Part shown: positions 1 through 8,367 of the stretch, piece by piece
Layout of the letters: each line of letters begins with the position of its first letter
How positions within the stretch are numbered: the first letter of the stretch is position 1
From: Acidobacteriaceae bacterium
GTDB lineage: Bacteria; Acidobacteriota; Terriglobia; Terriglobales; Acidobacteriaceae
Assembly (NCBI GenBank): GCA_025350325.1
Contig: JANXYB010000078.1
Coordinates: forward strand, 50,113 to 114,112
Direction of reading: 5' to 3'
Length of the DNA: 64,000 nucleotides
Made by a program: the position numbers and the translations under genes
Notes under the pieces: model-generated
What the model was told of the DNA's origin: nothing
What the model saw: only the letters and a program-made list of their open reading frames with translations
The model's database searches: none

Positions 1-1455
1 TACCGCCGCTGCTTCATCACCGAGATGCGGCGCAATGCCCTCGAATCAGACATCATCATCGTCAACCACCACCTCTTTTTTGCCGACCTCTCCGTCAAGC
101 AGGAGGCGGCAGGCGCGCCCGATGTTGGCATCCTTCCTGAGGCTGCGGCCGTTATCTTCGACGAGGCCCACGAATTGGAGGACGTAGCCTCAAGCTACTT
201 CGGGCTCTCTGTCTCGAACATCCGCTTTGAAGAGCTGGCGCGCGACACCGACACGCTTTTGCGCGGTAAAGAGGGAGCCCACAAGCTGCCCGCCGCCACT
301 CAACAACTCCGCGACCGTGCGCGCATGTTTTTTGCCGGCCTGCCCATGGCGGGTGATGGCCGCCAGCCTTTTCTAGATCGCGAAGAATTCCTCGAAAGCT
401 CGGGCGATTTATACATGGCCGTCCGCGCCACCCTTCGCCTGCTTGAGGCGGAGATGGATCAGCTCACCGGCGTCGACGAAGCCCAGGGCCTGCGCAAACG
501 CACCACCCGCCTGCGTACCGAGCTTGAATTTCTGCTTGAATCAAACGCCAGCAACATGGTCTATTGGCTTGAGCGCCGCATGTCCGGCGTGCCGCAGGAT
601 CGGTCCGCAACCACCCGCGGCGTAAGCCTCCGGTCGCAATCCCGCACCACGTTCCTGCAGGCCACGCCCATCGACGTCTCCCAATTGCTGTCGGAAATGG
701 TCTTTGAAACCATCCCCACCGTTGTGCTCACCTCCGCTACGCTGACCGTGCAAGGCGGGTTTGAACACATGCGCAAGCGCGTTGGCCTTACTGAAGCCCG
801 CGAACTCGTCGTCCCATCCCATTTCCGCTATGGCGAACAGGCCTTGCTCTACCTGCCGCCCAACATGCCCGACCCGCGCGAACCCGATTTCCCCGAAGCC
901 GCCGCGACCTGTATTCGCCGCGTACTTGAGATCACTCGGGGCCGCGCCTTTTGCCTCTTCACCAGCTACGCGCAGATGCGCGATCTCTACGAACGCCTGT
1001 TACCGGTGCTCGACTATCCCATCCTGCTGCACGGCACCGCGCCCCGCAAGGCTCTGCTTGAACAGTTCCGCAGCACCCCCAACGCCGTGCTCTTTGGTAC
1101 CGCCAGTTTCTGGCAAGGGGTCGACGTGCAAGGCGAAGCGCTGAGTTGCGTCATCATCGATCGCCTGCCCTTTGCCGTGCCCAGCGACCCCGTCGTGCAA
1201 GCCCGCATGAAGGCCATTGAAGAAGCCGGCGGCAAACCCTTCTTCGACTACCAGGTGCCCGCCGCCGTGCTCACTCTCAAGCAAGGATTTGGCCGCCTCA
1301 TCCGATCCCTCGAAGACCGCGGCGTACTGGTCCTGCTCGACAACCGCATCCGCACCAAGAGATACGGCCAGACATTCCTGGCCAGCCTCCCGCCCTACCG
1401 CATGACGACGACCATCACAGATGTTGAAGCGTTCTTTGAAACGACGGTTACATAG
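1..1455 (+). CDS. DinG/YoaA-family ATP-dependent DNA helicase, 3' part
   Basis: Superfamily 2 helicase of the DinG/XPD group, expected to unwind DNA with ATP. The frame is open from base 1, so the N-terminus (Walker A and most of the iron-sulfur domain) lies outside the window. Visible are YRRCF at the very start, probably the last cysteine of the 4Fe-4S cluster, then DIIIVNHH, the Walker B box DEAH near window residue 56, a motif around VLTSATL, and the C-terminal RecA domain with FGTASFWQGVDV, IIDRLPF and QGFGRLIRS (motif VI arginines). The stop is TAG at 1453. The family is clear. DinG and YoaA cannot be told apart from this fragment. Confidence 0.9.
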   Translation, partial: YRRCFITEMRRNALESDIIIVNHHLFFADLSVKQEAAGAPDVGILPEAAAVIFDEAHELEDVASSYFGLSVSNIRFEELARDTDTLLRGKEGAHKLPAATQQLRDRARMFFAGLPMAGDGRQPFLDREEFLESSGDLYMAVRATLRLLEAEMDQLTGVDEAQGLRKRTTRLRTELEFLLESNASNMVYWLERRMSGVPQDRSATTRGVSLRSQSRTTFLQATPIDVSQLLSEMVFETIPTVVLTSATLTVQGGFEHMRKRVGLTEARELVVPSHFRYGEQALLYLPPNMPDPREPDFPEAAATCIRRVLEITRGRAFCLFTSYAQMRDLYERLLPVLDYPILLHGTAPRKALLEQFRSTPNAVLFGTASFWQGVDVQGEALSCVIIDRLPFAVPSDPVVQARMKAIEEAGGKPFFDYQVPAAVLTLKQGFGRLIRSLEDRGVLVLLDNRIRTKRYGQTFLASLPPYRMTTTITDVEAFFETTVT

Positions 1456-1478
1456 CCAGTCGAAAGGCTATGGTTTTT
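1451..1478 (+). terminator. weak intrinsic terminator after the helicase gene
   Basis: A 7-bp stem (CATAGCC/GGCTATG) starts inside the stop codon of the helicase and is followed by G and five T. The loop is 8 nt. The stem is short, so termination may be partial. Confidence 0.45.
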
Positions 1479-1659
1479 CATCCTCAGCGAAACACTTTCA
1501 GCGCACTTAATCCGCCGTAAGGTGAGCTTTGAGATGGCAAAAAATGCACGCGTCCATTAAGAACGTGTGGATTAACCTCAATGAGTGACTCGGCCCTGGA
1601 TTCGCCAATCGACATTCCTGCCATGCTAACCTGAACGCGCACTTTTTCGGAGACGACCC

Positions 1660-2067
1660 ATGCGCTACAACCGTTCTGTTCCCCCTTGCCAGGTGATTCC
1701 CGTCCTCCGTTATCCCGACCCCGGCGTAGCGGCGGAATGGCTCGGAAAGGCCTTCGGCTTCACTGTGCGGTTGCGGATTGCGAATCACCGGATTCAAATG
1801 CGCGCCGGCGAGGGTTGCTTTACCATCGGCGAGGGCAACATAGTTCCGAACCATTCGAGTGCCGTGCAGGTACGCATCGAGAATGCGCTGAGTCACTGTG
1901 AGCGCGCGCGAATTGCGGGCGCCAAAATCCTGACCGAGCCGAAGGATCAGATGTACGGCGAGCGCCAATACGAAGCCGAGGATTTTTACGGTCATAGGTG
2001 GAATTTCACTGAGACTATCGCTGATGTGGAACCTGAGAGTTATGGCGGCACCTCCGTGAACATCTGA
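1660..2067 (+). CDS. VOC-fold (glyoxalase/bleomycin-resistance-like) protein
   Basis: A 135-residue protein of the vicinal oxygen chelate superfamily, of the bleomycin-resistance/PhnB-like kind. It shows the typical opening QVIPVLRYPDPGVAAEWLGKAFGF, interrupted here only for quoting, a central region with a short beta strand pattern, and the C-terminal YEAEDFYGHRWNF that normally ends these domains. The start ATG has GGAG 7 nt upstream. The substrate cannot be read from sequence. Members may be enzymes or small-molecule binders. No operon partner: the gene stands alone behind the helicase. Confidence 0.8.
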   Translation: MRYNRSVPPCQVIPVLRYPDPGVAAEWLGKAFGFTVRLRIANHRIQMRAGEGCFTIGEGNIVPNHSSAVQVRIENALSHCERARIAGAKILTEPKDQMYGERQYEAEDFYGHRWNFTETIADVEPESYGGTSVNI

Positions 2068-2252
2068 GGTTCATTTGTAGCAAGCAACGACTCATTCCTG
2101 GGGATCGCGAGATGCTGTCATTTAGCGGATAAGGCCGAGGCACTCAGCGAGAACTTTGGCTAGAAGACCTCGGTCTTCTCCGTCCGAACGCATCACCGTA
2201 AGCACCGGGCAAAAAACTCAAATAACCTCTCCGTCCTGTCCCCATAAACTAA

Positions 2253-2470
2253 GACTGGCACCCGCCCGACCATTCCTCTTTCGCCTCAGCCCACTCCGGC
2301 AAGCAGCCCTTCGAAATGATCGACCTTGCCTACGATCCGCAGACCTGCGGCCCGATCATGCGTTTGCAGCAAACTCATGGCGCAGACTTTCACCCGGACG
2401 TACGCCTCCCGCAACCGTAATCGTGGTCCCCAGGGTCGAGAGGAAGACAATCGATTCAGTCTCCTGCACA
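2253..2470 (+). pseudogene. pncA: frameshifted remnant of a nicotinamidase gene
   Basis: Three reading frames carry consecutive pieces of a PncA-like protein. From 2253 one frame reads DWHPPDHSSFASAHSGKQPF and then MIDLAYDPQT, the segment around the metal and active-site region of nicotinamidases. The next bases in another frame give RPDHAFA, matching the family's WPDHCVQ box. The first frame resumes with QQTHGADFHPD and stops at 2420. A third frame then gives ATVIV...IDSVS, matching the family's IVRKG..EIDSYSAF. The N-terminal VVDxQxDF segment is not visible upstream. At least two frameshifts and a truncated N-terminus make function impossible. nadC, for de novo NAD synthesis, is intact at 44140. 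Identification is by eye from family knowledge. Confidence 0.65.
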
Positions 2471-2569
2471 TTGGCCTAAATTCAGGGTATTGCCAGAGTC
2501 AAAAAGCACAAATTGCGAGCCTTTTCGAGCGCAGCCAGAATCCTTGAGCCGCCGCAAACATCTGAGAGA

Positions 2570-4063
2570 ATGAAGGTAGTGAGACAAGTGATACATGTTG
2601 GGTTGCAGGGGTTGAAGACGCCGGCGGGGTTCGCGATGTGCATATTAGTGAGCGCGGCCTCGGTACTCGGTGCCCAGACGATCAACCCATCTTCGTCCGC
2701 GGCCAACCCGTCTTCGGCCGCCAATCCTTTTTATGGCAGCGTTACTTCTCATCCAGCAAGCGCCGAAGCGTTGCGCCTCTCGCTCGACGATGCAGTGCGG
2801 CGCGGCCTTGAAAACAACCTTGGCCTTAAGGAAGCCGAGAGCGGCGAAAAGCTTTATCAGGGGGAAAAGAACGAGGCACTGCAGCAGTTTTTGCCCACGA
2901 TCAACCTGAGTGGCGGGACGGGGGTTTTTGAGCACAACCTCGCAGCGCAGGGATTTGGTCCCGGCGTTTTTAAAAAGTTTGGTGCAATTTTCCCCGGAGG
3001 TATCCCGTCGGGCCTTTCTCTGATAACAAAAGACGACCTGACACAAGGACAGCTTTCATTCAATCAGACGCTCTTCTCCGGGCCCGTGATCGCTGGATGG
3101 AGGGCTGCCGGCGCCGCGCAGCGCTCTGCTCATTTCGCAAAGATGTCGGCGCGCGGAGAGGTAGTTCAGCAGGTGGCGACGGCCTATCTGCATGCGATCG
3201 CAGCCGCGAGTGAAGTGGACAATGCCGCAGCGCAGGAAGCGGCAGACCGCCTGCTGTTAGAGCATGCCCATGCCGCACACGAGGCAGGCACCGTTTCTAA
3301 TCTCGATGAGCTGAGAGCGCGCGTACAACTGCAGGCACAACAGCAAGCCCTGATCGCCGCTCAGAATGCGCTCGAGAAGGATTTGATTCTGCTTAAGCGG
3401 GAAATAGGTCTGGACTCCGGGCAGAAAATAATACTCAGCGATCCCGCGCCTTACAGCGATCTTGCCACCCAAACACCGGAAGAAGTTAGAGCCGTGGCTT
3501 ACAAGAACCGCCAGGATTACCAGAATCTTCAAAACCAGGTGGTCGAGTTGCAAGCGGTGCACTCGGCCTATCGCAGCCAGCGTTTGCCTAGCCTGCGCTT
3601 CAGCGGCTATTACGGAGTAGATCAAGTAAACGGCGCAGGCAGCCACGGGGTTTTCGCGGCCGTGGGCACGTTGAATGTACCGATCTTTCGCGAGGCCGGT
3701 TTGCGTGGGGCCTCAAATGCGGCTGCCGCGCAATTGAGTGCCGCAGGTTCGCAGCTCGAAGATCTTCGCGGACGCATTGATCAGCAAGTACGATCCTCGA
3801 TTCTCGATGTCGATGCATCGGCCAGATTGATTGAGGTGGCGCGGTCTAATGTTGAACTGGCGACGCGTGCTCTGAGCGATGAAACGGATCGCGTGAACGC
3901 CGGCGTTGATGACAATCTACCGCTAGTCACTGCGCAAGCAACGCTTGCATCCGCCCAGAGTAACCTGGTTGAAAGTCTTTACCGATACAACCTCGCGAAA
4001 TTAGCACTGGCTCGCTCGGCGGGAATCATCGAGCAGCAATACCGCGTGTACCTCGGTCGCTGA
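2570..4063 (+). CDS. TolC-family outer-membrane efflux protein
   Basis: Outer-membrane channel protein of the TolC/OEP family, about 497 residues. An N-terminal hydrophobic stretch with AASVLGAQ fits a signal peptide when ATG 2570 is used. A longer frame from TTG 2513 adds 19 residues without export features, so I chose the ATG. Two OEP repeats follow. The first opens with LRLSLDDAVRRGLENNLGLK, the usual TolC entry motif, and both contain long alpha-helical hairpin segments rich in Ala, Gln and Glu. No adaptor or inner-membrane pump gene is adjacent on this strand, so its transporter partner is not known. The permease/ATPase pair at 8.3-10.2 kb is on the other strand. Confidence 0.9.
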   Translation: MKVVRQVIHVGLQGLKTPAGFAMCILVSAASVLGAQTINPSSSAANPSSAANPFYGSVTSHPASAEALRLSLDDAVRRGLENNLGLKEAESGEKLYQGEKNEALQQFLPTINLSGGTGVFEHNLAAQGFGPGVFKKFGAIFPGGIPSGLSLITKDDLTQGQLSFNQTLFSGPVIAGWRAAGAAQRSAHFAKMSARGEVVQQVATAYLHAIAAASEVDNAAAQEAADRLLLEHAHAAHEAGTVSNLDELRARVQLQAQQQALIAAQNALEKDLILLKREIGLDSGQKIILSDPAPYSDLATQTPEEVRAVAYKNRQDYQNLQNQVVELQAVHSAYRSQRLPSLRFSGYYGVDQVNGAGSHGVFAAVGTLNVPIFREAGLRGASNAAAAQLSAAGSQLEDLRGRIDQQVRSSILDVDASARLIEVARSNVELATRALSDETDRVNAGVDDNLPLVTAQATLASAQSNLVESLYRYNLAKLALARSAGIIEQQYRVYLGR

Positions 4064-4132
4064 TCGCTCAATTCACCAGTCGTCGCAACCCCTACGACGG
4101 GGTCTCCGCGGGGCATTGCTCGGCACCCTCAC

Positions 4133-4711
4133 CTAGTTGGCGGACGCCAAGCTGCCGGCCAGGGTGAGATCCAAATCTACTTCCTTGGCAACCTTAGCAA
4201 TGAAGATGCTCGGATCCTTTAATCCCCACTGAACGTAGGGTACGGTGAAGTGCGTCTTGGCTCGCAGAGCGCTTCCCTCAATGTGAATCTGCATTGGGAC
4301 GGTAAGATCATGGGGAGTGCCGTGCAGCGTGAATACTCCTGAAACCTGGATCGTTGAATCCCCTATGGCCGTGATGGTTCCCTGATAGCTCTTCGGCACG
4401 AAAGATATGTCGGTATAGTGCGCCACGTCGAGCACGTCGTTGTGCATCTTTTTATCGCGGTTCTTGTCACCGCTGTCTCCGCTGACGGCAGACACAACCA
4501 CAGAACCGGAAATTGTTTGTGCAGTGCGATCGAAGTTGATCGTTCCACTCTGCACGTGAAACGTTCCATCTACGTGATGCATGTTCCCCCCCAGTGCAAA
4601 CGCTATCTGGCTCGTATTAGGGTTCACGGTGAAGGTCTGATGCTGGGCAGATGCGCCCAAAATTAAGACGAACGATAAAGCAGCTACGGCAAAGGGAACG
4701 AAGCGTTTCAT
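4133..4711 (-). CDS. YceI-family periplasmic lipid-binding protein
   Basis: A 192-residue protein with a signal peptide (MKRFVPFAVAALSFVLILGASAQ) and a YceI beta-barrel: FTVNPNTSQIAFALGG, GSVVVSAVSGDSGDKNRDKKM, LDVAHYTDISFVP and the closing LTLHGTPHDLTVP-type strand. YceI proteins are lipocalin-like and known structures hold polyisoprenoid chains. The start ATG has a strong AGGAG 6 nt upstream, placed in the 14-bp gap behind the cytochrome fusion gene, so it is the last gene of the minus-strand operon. A polyprenyl diphosphate synthase begins the same operon, which fits an isoprenoid ligand, although the ligand itself is inference. Confidence 0.92.
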   Translation of the reverse strand: MKRFVPFAVAALSFVLILGASAQHQTFTVNPNTSQIAFALGGNMHHVDGTFHVQSGTINFDRTAQTISGSVVVSAVSGDSGDKNRDKKMHNDVLDVAHYTDISFVPKSYQGTITAIGDSTIQVSGVFTLHGTPHDLTVPMQIHIEGSALRAKTHFTVPYVQWGLKDPSIFIAKVAKEVDLDLTLAGSLASAN

Positions 4712-4725
4712 AGTTTCTCCTAAAA

Positions 4726-6636
4726 TTATTTGCTCGCTACGGATTGCGCATGAGGCGCATTAGGTTTCTGCAAAATATAGAGGCTAATGGAAGCCAAATC
4801 CTGGTCGCTTAGATATTCGTGGCCGGCCATGTCAGTACCGGGCATACCGAATTTCGAAATTTGAGCCAACCGATCCATTCGTGCCGAAGCGGATATCGCT
4901 GGCAGAGAATCCTGATACGGGCCGGCGGTCAAATCGGAGGGTAGCTTCTTAAAATCCGCCTGCCAGGCAGAGCGCGTGCGTCCTTCACTGCTGTGGCACG
5001 TAGTGCAATAGCGAGTGTACAGTCGTTCCCCGTTTGTCGCGTTGGCATTGGCTATCGCGTTAGAAGAGAGATGCCACTGCTGCTCGGCGGCAACGTGCTG
5101 CGCAATGCCTGGACCATGCAAGCTCGATAGATATGCAACCAGATCGTTGCCTCTTTGATCTCGAAACAGAAACGCGAACGACGGCATGACCGATGCCCCG
5201 CTGACCTCAGCTGGGTTATAGAAATGCGCCTTCAGCCATAACGGAGAGCGACGTCCACCAACCTGCGCCAAATCTGGCCCCTGGCGGCGATTACCTATAA
5301 GAGGTGGGCGTTGACGATGTAGATCATCAAGGCTCTCGACCGGTCCCCACATCAATACATCGGCTGTGTTGGGGCGAACATATTGCGAGTGACAATTGAT
5401 GCAGCCCTCGGAGATGTACACCAACCTGCCGCGCTCGACCGCGTAGGGCAATGCAGCGACCGGCCTGCCGGGCTGAAGGCGATAAACGAGTAGCGCAATC
5501 AGCAGCACGGCTGCTGCCAGGACTAGTTCGCGAGCTCGGGTGCGAAACATGGTGATCAGCGCAGGCAGCAAGACAACTGCTCCGGCGCCAACGACGAAGG
5601 TCGGAGGAACATGACCAAGATTCTGTCCCATGCCGATGCCTAGCGCAGAACCGCCCCACCCCGCGACGGCATAGATCCAACCTGCCCGGCGGCCGCGCTC
5701 ATCGAGCGATGATGAGGGCGATAGCAATGAGGGATACGCAACCAGCGCGACCGAGTAGAGAGACACGCCGATTGGATAAAGTACCGACGCGGGTAATGCG
5801 CGCGCCGGATCGAGCAATAACAGACATGCAAACCCCAGCGCGAGAAACGCCAGCGAAAGTACGAACTTGAGACCGCGACGACTCAGCAGCCACACGCTGG
5901 TCAGCGCCGCGCCCAGGTGCAGTAATCCATTCGCCCAAAGATGCAGGGCACCCTGCCACGTTCCTGCTTTTAGAATGGCAGTGTTTTGGATGATAAAAAA
6001 TGCGGCAGAGTCGAGCCAGACGAGCGCAGCAAAACAAGCGACGACGAGTACAAAGGAAACCTCAGTTTGAGGAACAATTGCCTTGACGGCGGGTTGTGCA
6101 TCCAAACGAAAGAATGTGATGGCGATGGCCGCGCAGCAGAGCAACCCGGCGCATGCTGCCTGCACCTGCGGAGACGCCGCAAATATTGAAGGTACATTGC
6201 ACAACAGATAGCCGAGTCCGGTGCCGAGGCCCACTTTAAAGAGTGCGTGCTGTTCGCCGGTCCAAGTCGTGAGATGAGTCACCAGCGTGACGGTAAGCAG
6301 ACCTAATCCCCCGCCAATCAGAAGCGCGACCGCAAGGCTTGCGATAACGTTCAGAGGTAGCAACGACAGAAATGCGGCGATGCCGCCTGCAGCGAAACCA
6401 AGACGCAGGCGCAGCGATGGCGAGAAACAAAACTTCACGCGGGGAGTGAGAAGGCTCAGTAATATTCCGCCCGCAGCCATCGCGCCCATCACGGCTTTGA
6501 GGTGCCCGCCTGCGATTCCCAGTGCACCTAGCCTGTTGATAAAAGCAAACTGCGCGAAAATCAAGAAGAAGACATAAGTGATCGCCACAAGGCATGTGCC
6601 TTGCCATCCCGAGTGGCGCAATCTACCGTGCCGCAT
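4726..6636 (-). CDS. MFS-like membrane domain fused to CcoO-like and second cytochrome c domains
   Basis: A 636-residue protein. Residues 12-395 form about 12 hydrophobic helices resembling a major-facilitator fold. A further hydrophobic stretch then leads into a domain like the monoheme CcoO/FixO subunit of cbb3 oxidase: heme c motif CINCH at 412, followed by SQYVRP, then GPDLAQVGGRR and the axial-Met context SVMPSF (Met 484). A second class I cytochrome c domain follows with CTTCH at 544 and FGMPGTDM (Met 598). The gene overlaps its upstream neighbour by 14 bp. It probably carries electrons on the periplasmic side. Whether the MFS-like part transports anything is unknown. The domain order is unusual to me. 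Confidence 0.85.
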   Translation of the reverse strand: MRHGRLRHSGWQGTCLVAITYVFFLIFAQFAFINRLGALGIAGGHLKAVMGAMAAGGILLSLLTPRVKFCFSPSLRLRLGFAAGGIAAFLSLLPLNVIASLAVALLIGGGLGLLTVTLVTHLTTWTGEQHALFKVGLGTGLGYLLCNVPSIFAASPQVQAACAGLLCCAAIAITFFRLDAQPAVKAIVPQTEVSFVLVVACFAALVWLDSAAFFIIQNTAILKAGTWQGALHLWANGLLHLGAALTSVWLLSRRGLKFVLSLAFLALGFACLLLLDPARALPASVLYPIGVSLYSVALVAYPSLLSPSSSLDERGRRAGWIYAVAGWGGSALGIGMGQNLGHVPPTFVVGAGAVVLLPALITMFRTRARELVLAAAVLLIALLVYRLQPGRPVAALPYAVERGRLVYISEGCINCHSQYVRPNTADVLMWGPVESLDDLHRQRPPLIGNRRQGPDLAQVGGRRSPLWLKAHFYNPAEVSGASVMPSFAFLFRDQRGNDLVAYLSSLHGPGIAQHVAAEQQWHLSSNAIANANATNGERLYTRYCTTCHSSEGRTRSAWQADFKKLPSDLTAGPYQDSLPAISASARMDRLAQISKFGMPGTDMAGHEYLSDQDLASISLYILQKPNAPHAQSVASK

Positions 6637-7033
6637 CGGTCAACCAGCCTTTGCGCAATCCTATGGCTTGAATCAGCGTGAAAGCTCCATCGAACGCTGC
6701 GACACCGAGCCAGCCAAAGTCAAGCGTTGCGGCGATCACTGCAGAGACAACAAAGATGGCCACCGCGCTGCGTGTAATCGCGGTGAGCAACCACACGGTT
6801 TGAAGCTTGGATATTTGACTGCCGCAGTAGACGAGCCACGCACCATACAAGCAGGCCAGGCCGACAGAGAGTACAAACGCGCCGATGAATGACAAGTACG
6901 GGCTGGCAGCGGCGGGCGCATGAATACGCATCATGCGCAAAGTCAATTCCGGCGCAACAATGAGCAAAGCTCCGGTCGAAGCGTCAGACAAGCCCGTCAG
7001 TAATTGATAGCCAAACAGCACGGGATGTCTCAC
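6623..7033 (-). CDS. small four-helix membrane protein of unknown function
   Basis: A 136-residue protein with four predicted membrane helices (around YQLLTGLSDASTGALLI, YLSFIGAFVLSVGLACLYG, SAVAIFVVSAVIAATL and AAFDGAFTLIQAIGL). The frame is open further upstream, but GTG 7033 overlaps the stop of the oxidase-like gene as GTGA, which indicates translational coupling and decides the start. Its end overlaps the start of the cytochrome fusion by 14 bp. I do not recognise the family. Its position between the two respiratory proteins suggests an accessory or assembly role for that membrane complex. Confidence 0.75.
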   Translation of the reverse strand: MRHPVLFGYQLLTGLSDASTGALLIVAPELTLRMMRIHAPAAASPYLSFIGAFVLSVGLACLYGAWLVYCGSQISKLQTVWLLTAITRSAVAIFVVSAVIAATLDFGWLGVAAFDGAFTLIQAIGLRKGWLTDAAR

Positions 7034-8367
7034 GCTCTCACCTCGCCAACGACTTCTGTGCGAAGTACGGTGAATGCGCGCAGCGATTGCGAGGCGGCGA
7101 CAAGCCACTCAAGCGACGCGGCCAGCATGAGCAAGCCAGTAAGCAAGCGCAGTACGTAAATCACATTTCGCGCAAGGCTTGGCACGATGGTGAAGGCAGG
7201 CTCAGACCCTTCAATCCACCCTGCGCCGAACATCAGCACAACGTATGCGAGCACGCTCCAGTTCCACACATGAAATGACCAGCGTCGAGTGAAAATCCAT
7301 CCGTGCTCTCCCAGCAACTGCACCATAAACACAATCAGCAAAGCGGTCACGAATCCCGCGACAGCCACCAGCGAATGTCCAACTAACCCGTCTGTGAACT
7401 TAAAGTGGTCGAGGACCCCGGGAAGAAACATTATCCAGCCAGACACGACAAGGAAACCCCACCACCACAGCAGCGCCGTGCGCCAACTACGCGTGTTGGC
7501 GTGCCACTCAAATGAGTTGTAGTAAGCCGGTATCAAAACAAGCCAGATCAACAGGCTACCGAGGCTGAGATACTGCGAAGGCCTGTGGTGGCTCACCTCC
7601 GCACTACCAAGAACCACGCACAGCATAGCTTCGGCGACAAACACGGTGAGTGAAGCGGCGAGGGGCCAAGAGTGATGCAATTTGCGGCGTGCGATTCCAA
7701 ATGGGACGACCAGCAGGATCGCCACCACCGCAAGAGACGATTCAAGTTGGCTCTCGCCAGTCGGGCCGCCCGAGTCTGGATTAATGGCTGGATAAATTCC
7801 TGGGCTAGACGCGATATAAAGAGCAAACGGGACCAGCAAAAGAAGTAACAAACCAACGACCTTTGCCGCGCGTGTGCTCCAACCGGCATGGATGTCGGAC
7901 GTCCATGTGCGAACTAGAGAATGCGCGAGCAAGAACCATAGCGCGATCATGGCGAGCGGAAAGGCGACGCGCGCGTAACCAGACCAATCGAGAAACAACT
8001 TTCCGCTTGAATTACCCCCGAGCCAAGTGAGCGAGCCCGCAAAGAGCGCCGCCGACCAGGTCCATAAGACTGGTCGACACCAAGCGGTTGTCGCGCCTCG
8101 ATCAGCCCCATAAATATGAAACAGAAACGCGACCATCGGCAGGCTGCACCATCCATACAGCAGGATGTTGATGTGCACCATAATCCAGCGACCGTAGGTC
8201 CATTCGCTGAGCCACGGATTGAGACCTGGCAACAACAGCAGAGTGGCAATCATGACACCGATCGCGTTACCAATCACCAGCCATAGCAGCGCGTGCCATG
8301 CTGCACTCAAAAGAGCGCTCGGGCGCGGTTCGGAATCGATGAGCACCTCAGACGGGCGCAGGCTCAT
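7030..8367 (-). CDS. cbb3-type cytochrome oxidase subunit I-like protein, ligand-poor
   Basis: About 445 residues and 12 predicted helices, related to CcoN. ATG 8367 was chosen because GGGAGGA lies 3 nt upstream; an ATG 5 codons earlier has none. His 65 in the second helix (MVHINILLYGW) matches the low-spin heme ligand. His 260-261 (EVSHHRPSQY) match the second and third CuB ligands. The segment LDHFKFTDGLVGHSLVA (His 321, His 331) matches the heme ligand helix, where CcoN has a His-x-His pair. The first CuB histidine and the cross-linked tyrosine have no counterpart at the aligned positions (around residues 205-212 and Gly 254). It may therefore carry heme but not reduce oxygen. Alignment is by eye. 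Confidence 0.78.
   Translation of the reverse strand: MSLRPSEVLIDSEPRPSALLSAAWHALLWLVIGNAIGVMIATLLLLPGLNPWLSEWTYGRWIMVHINILLYGWCSLPMVAFLFHIYGADRGATTAWCRPVLWTWSAALFAGSLTWLGGNSSGKLFLDWSGYARVAFPLAMIALWFLLAHSLVRTWTSDIHAGWSTRAAKVVGLLLLLLVPFALYIASSPGIYPAINPDSGGPTGESQLESSLAVVAILLVVPFGIARRKLHHSWPLAASLTVFVAEAMLCVVLGSAEVSHHRPSQYLSLGSLLIWLVLIPAYYNSFEWHANTRSWRTALLWWWGFLVVSGWIMFLPGVLDHFKFTDGLVGHSLVAVAGFVTALLIVFMVQLLGEHGWIFTRRWSFHVWNWSVLAYVVLMFGAGWIEGSEPAFTIVPSLARNVIYVLRLLTGLLMLAASLEWLVAASQSLRAFTVLRTEVVGEVRA

Noticed and set aside
1507..1995. 162-codon minus-strand ORF over the VOC gene
   Set aside because: It lies entirely antisense over a gene with clear family motifs and shows no domain of its own.
4064..4132. 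ACCCC/GGGGT hairpin between tolC-like and yceI
   Set aside because: Only a 5-bp stem with no T-run on either strand, so not called a terminator.
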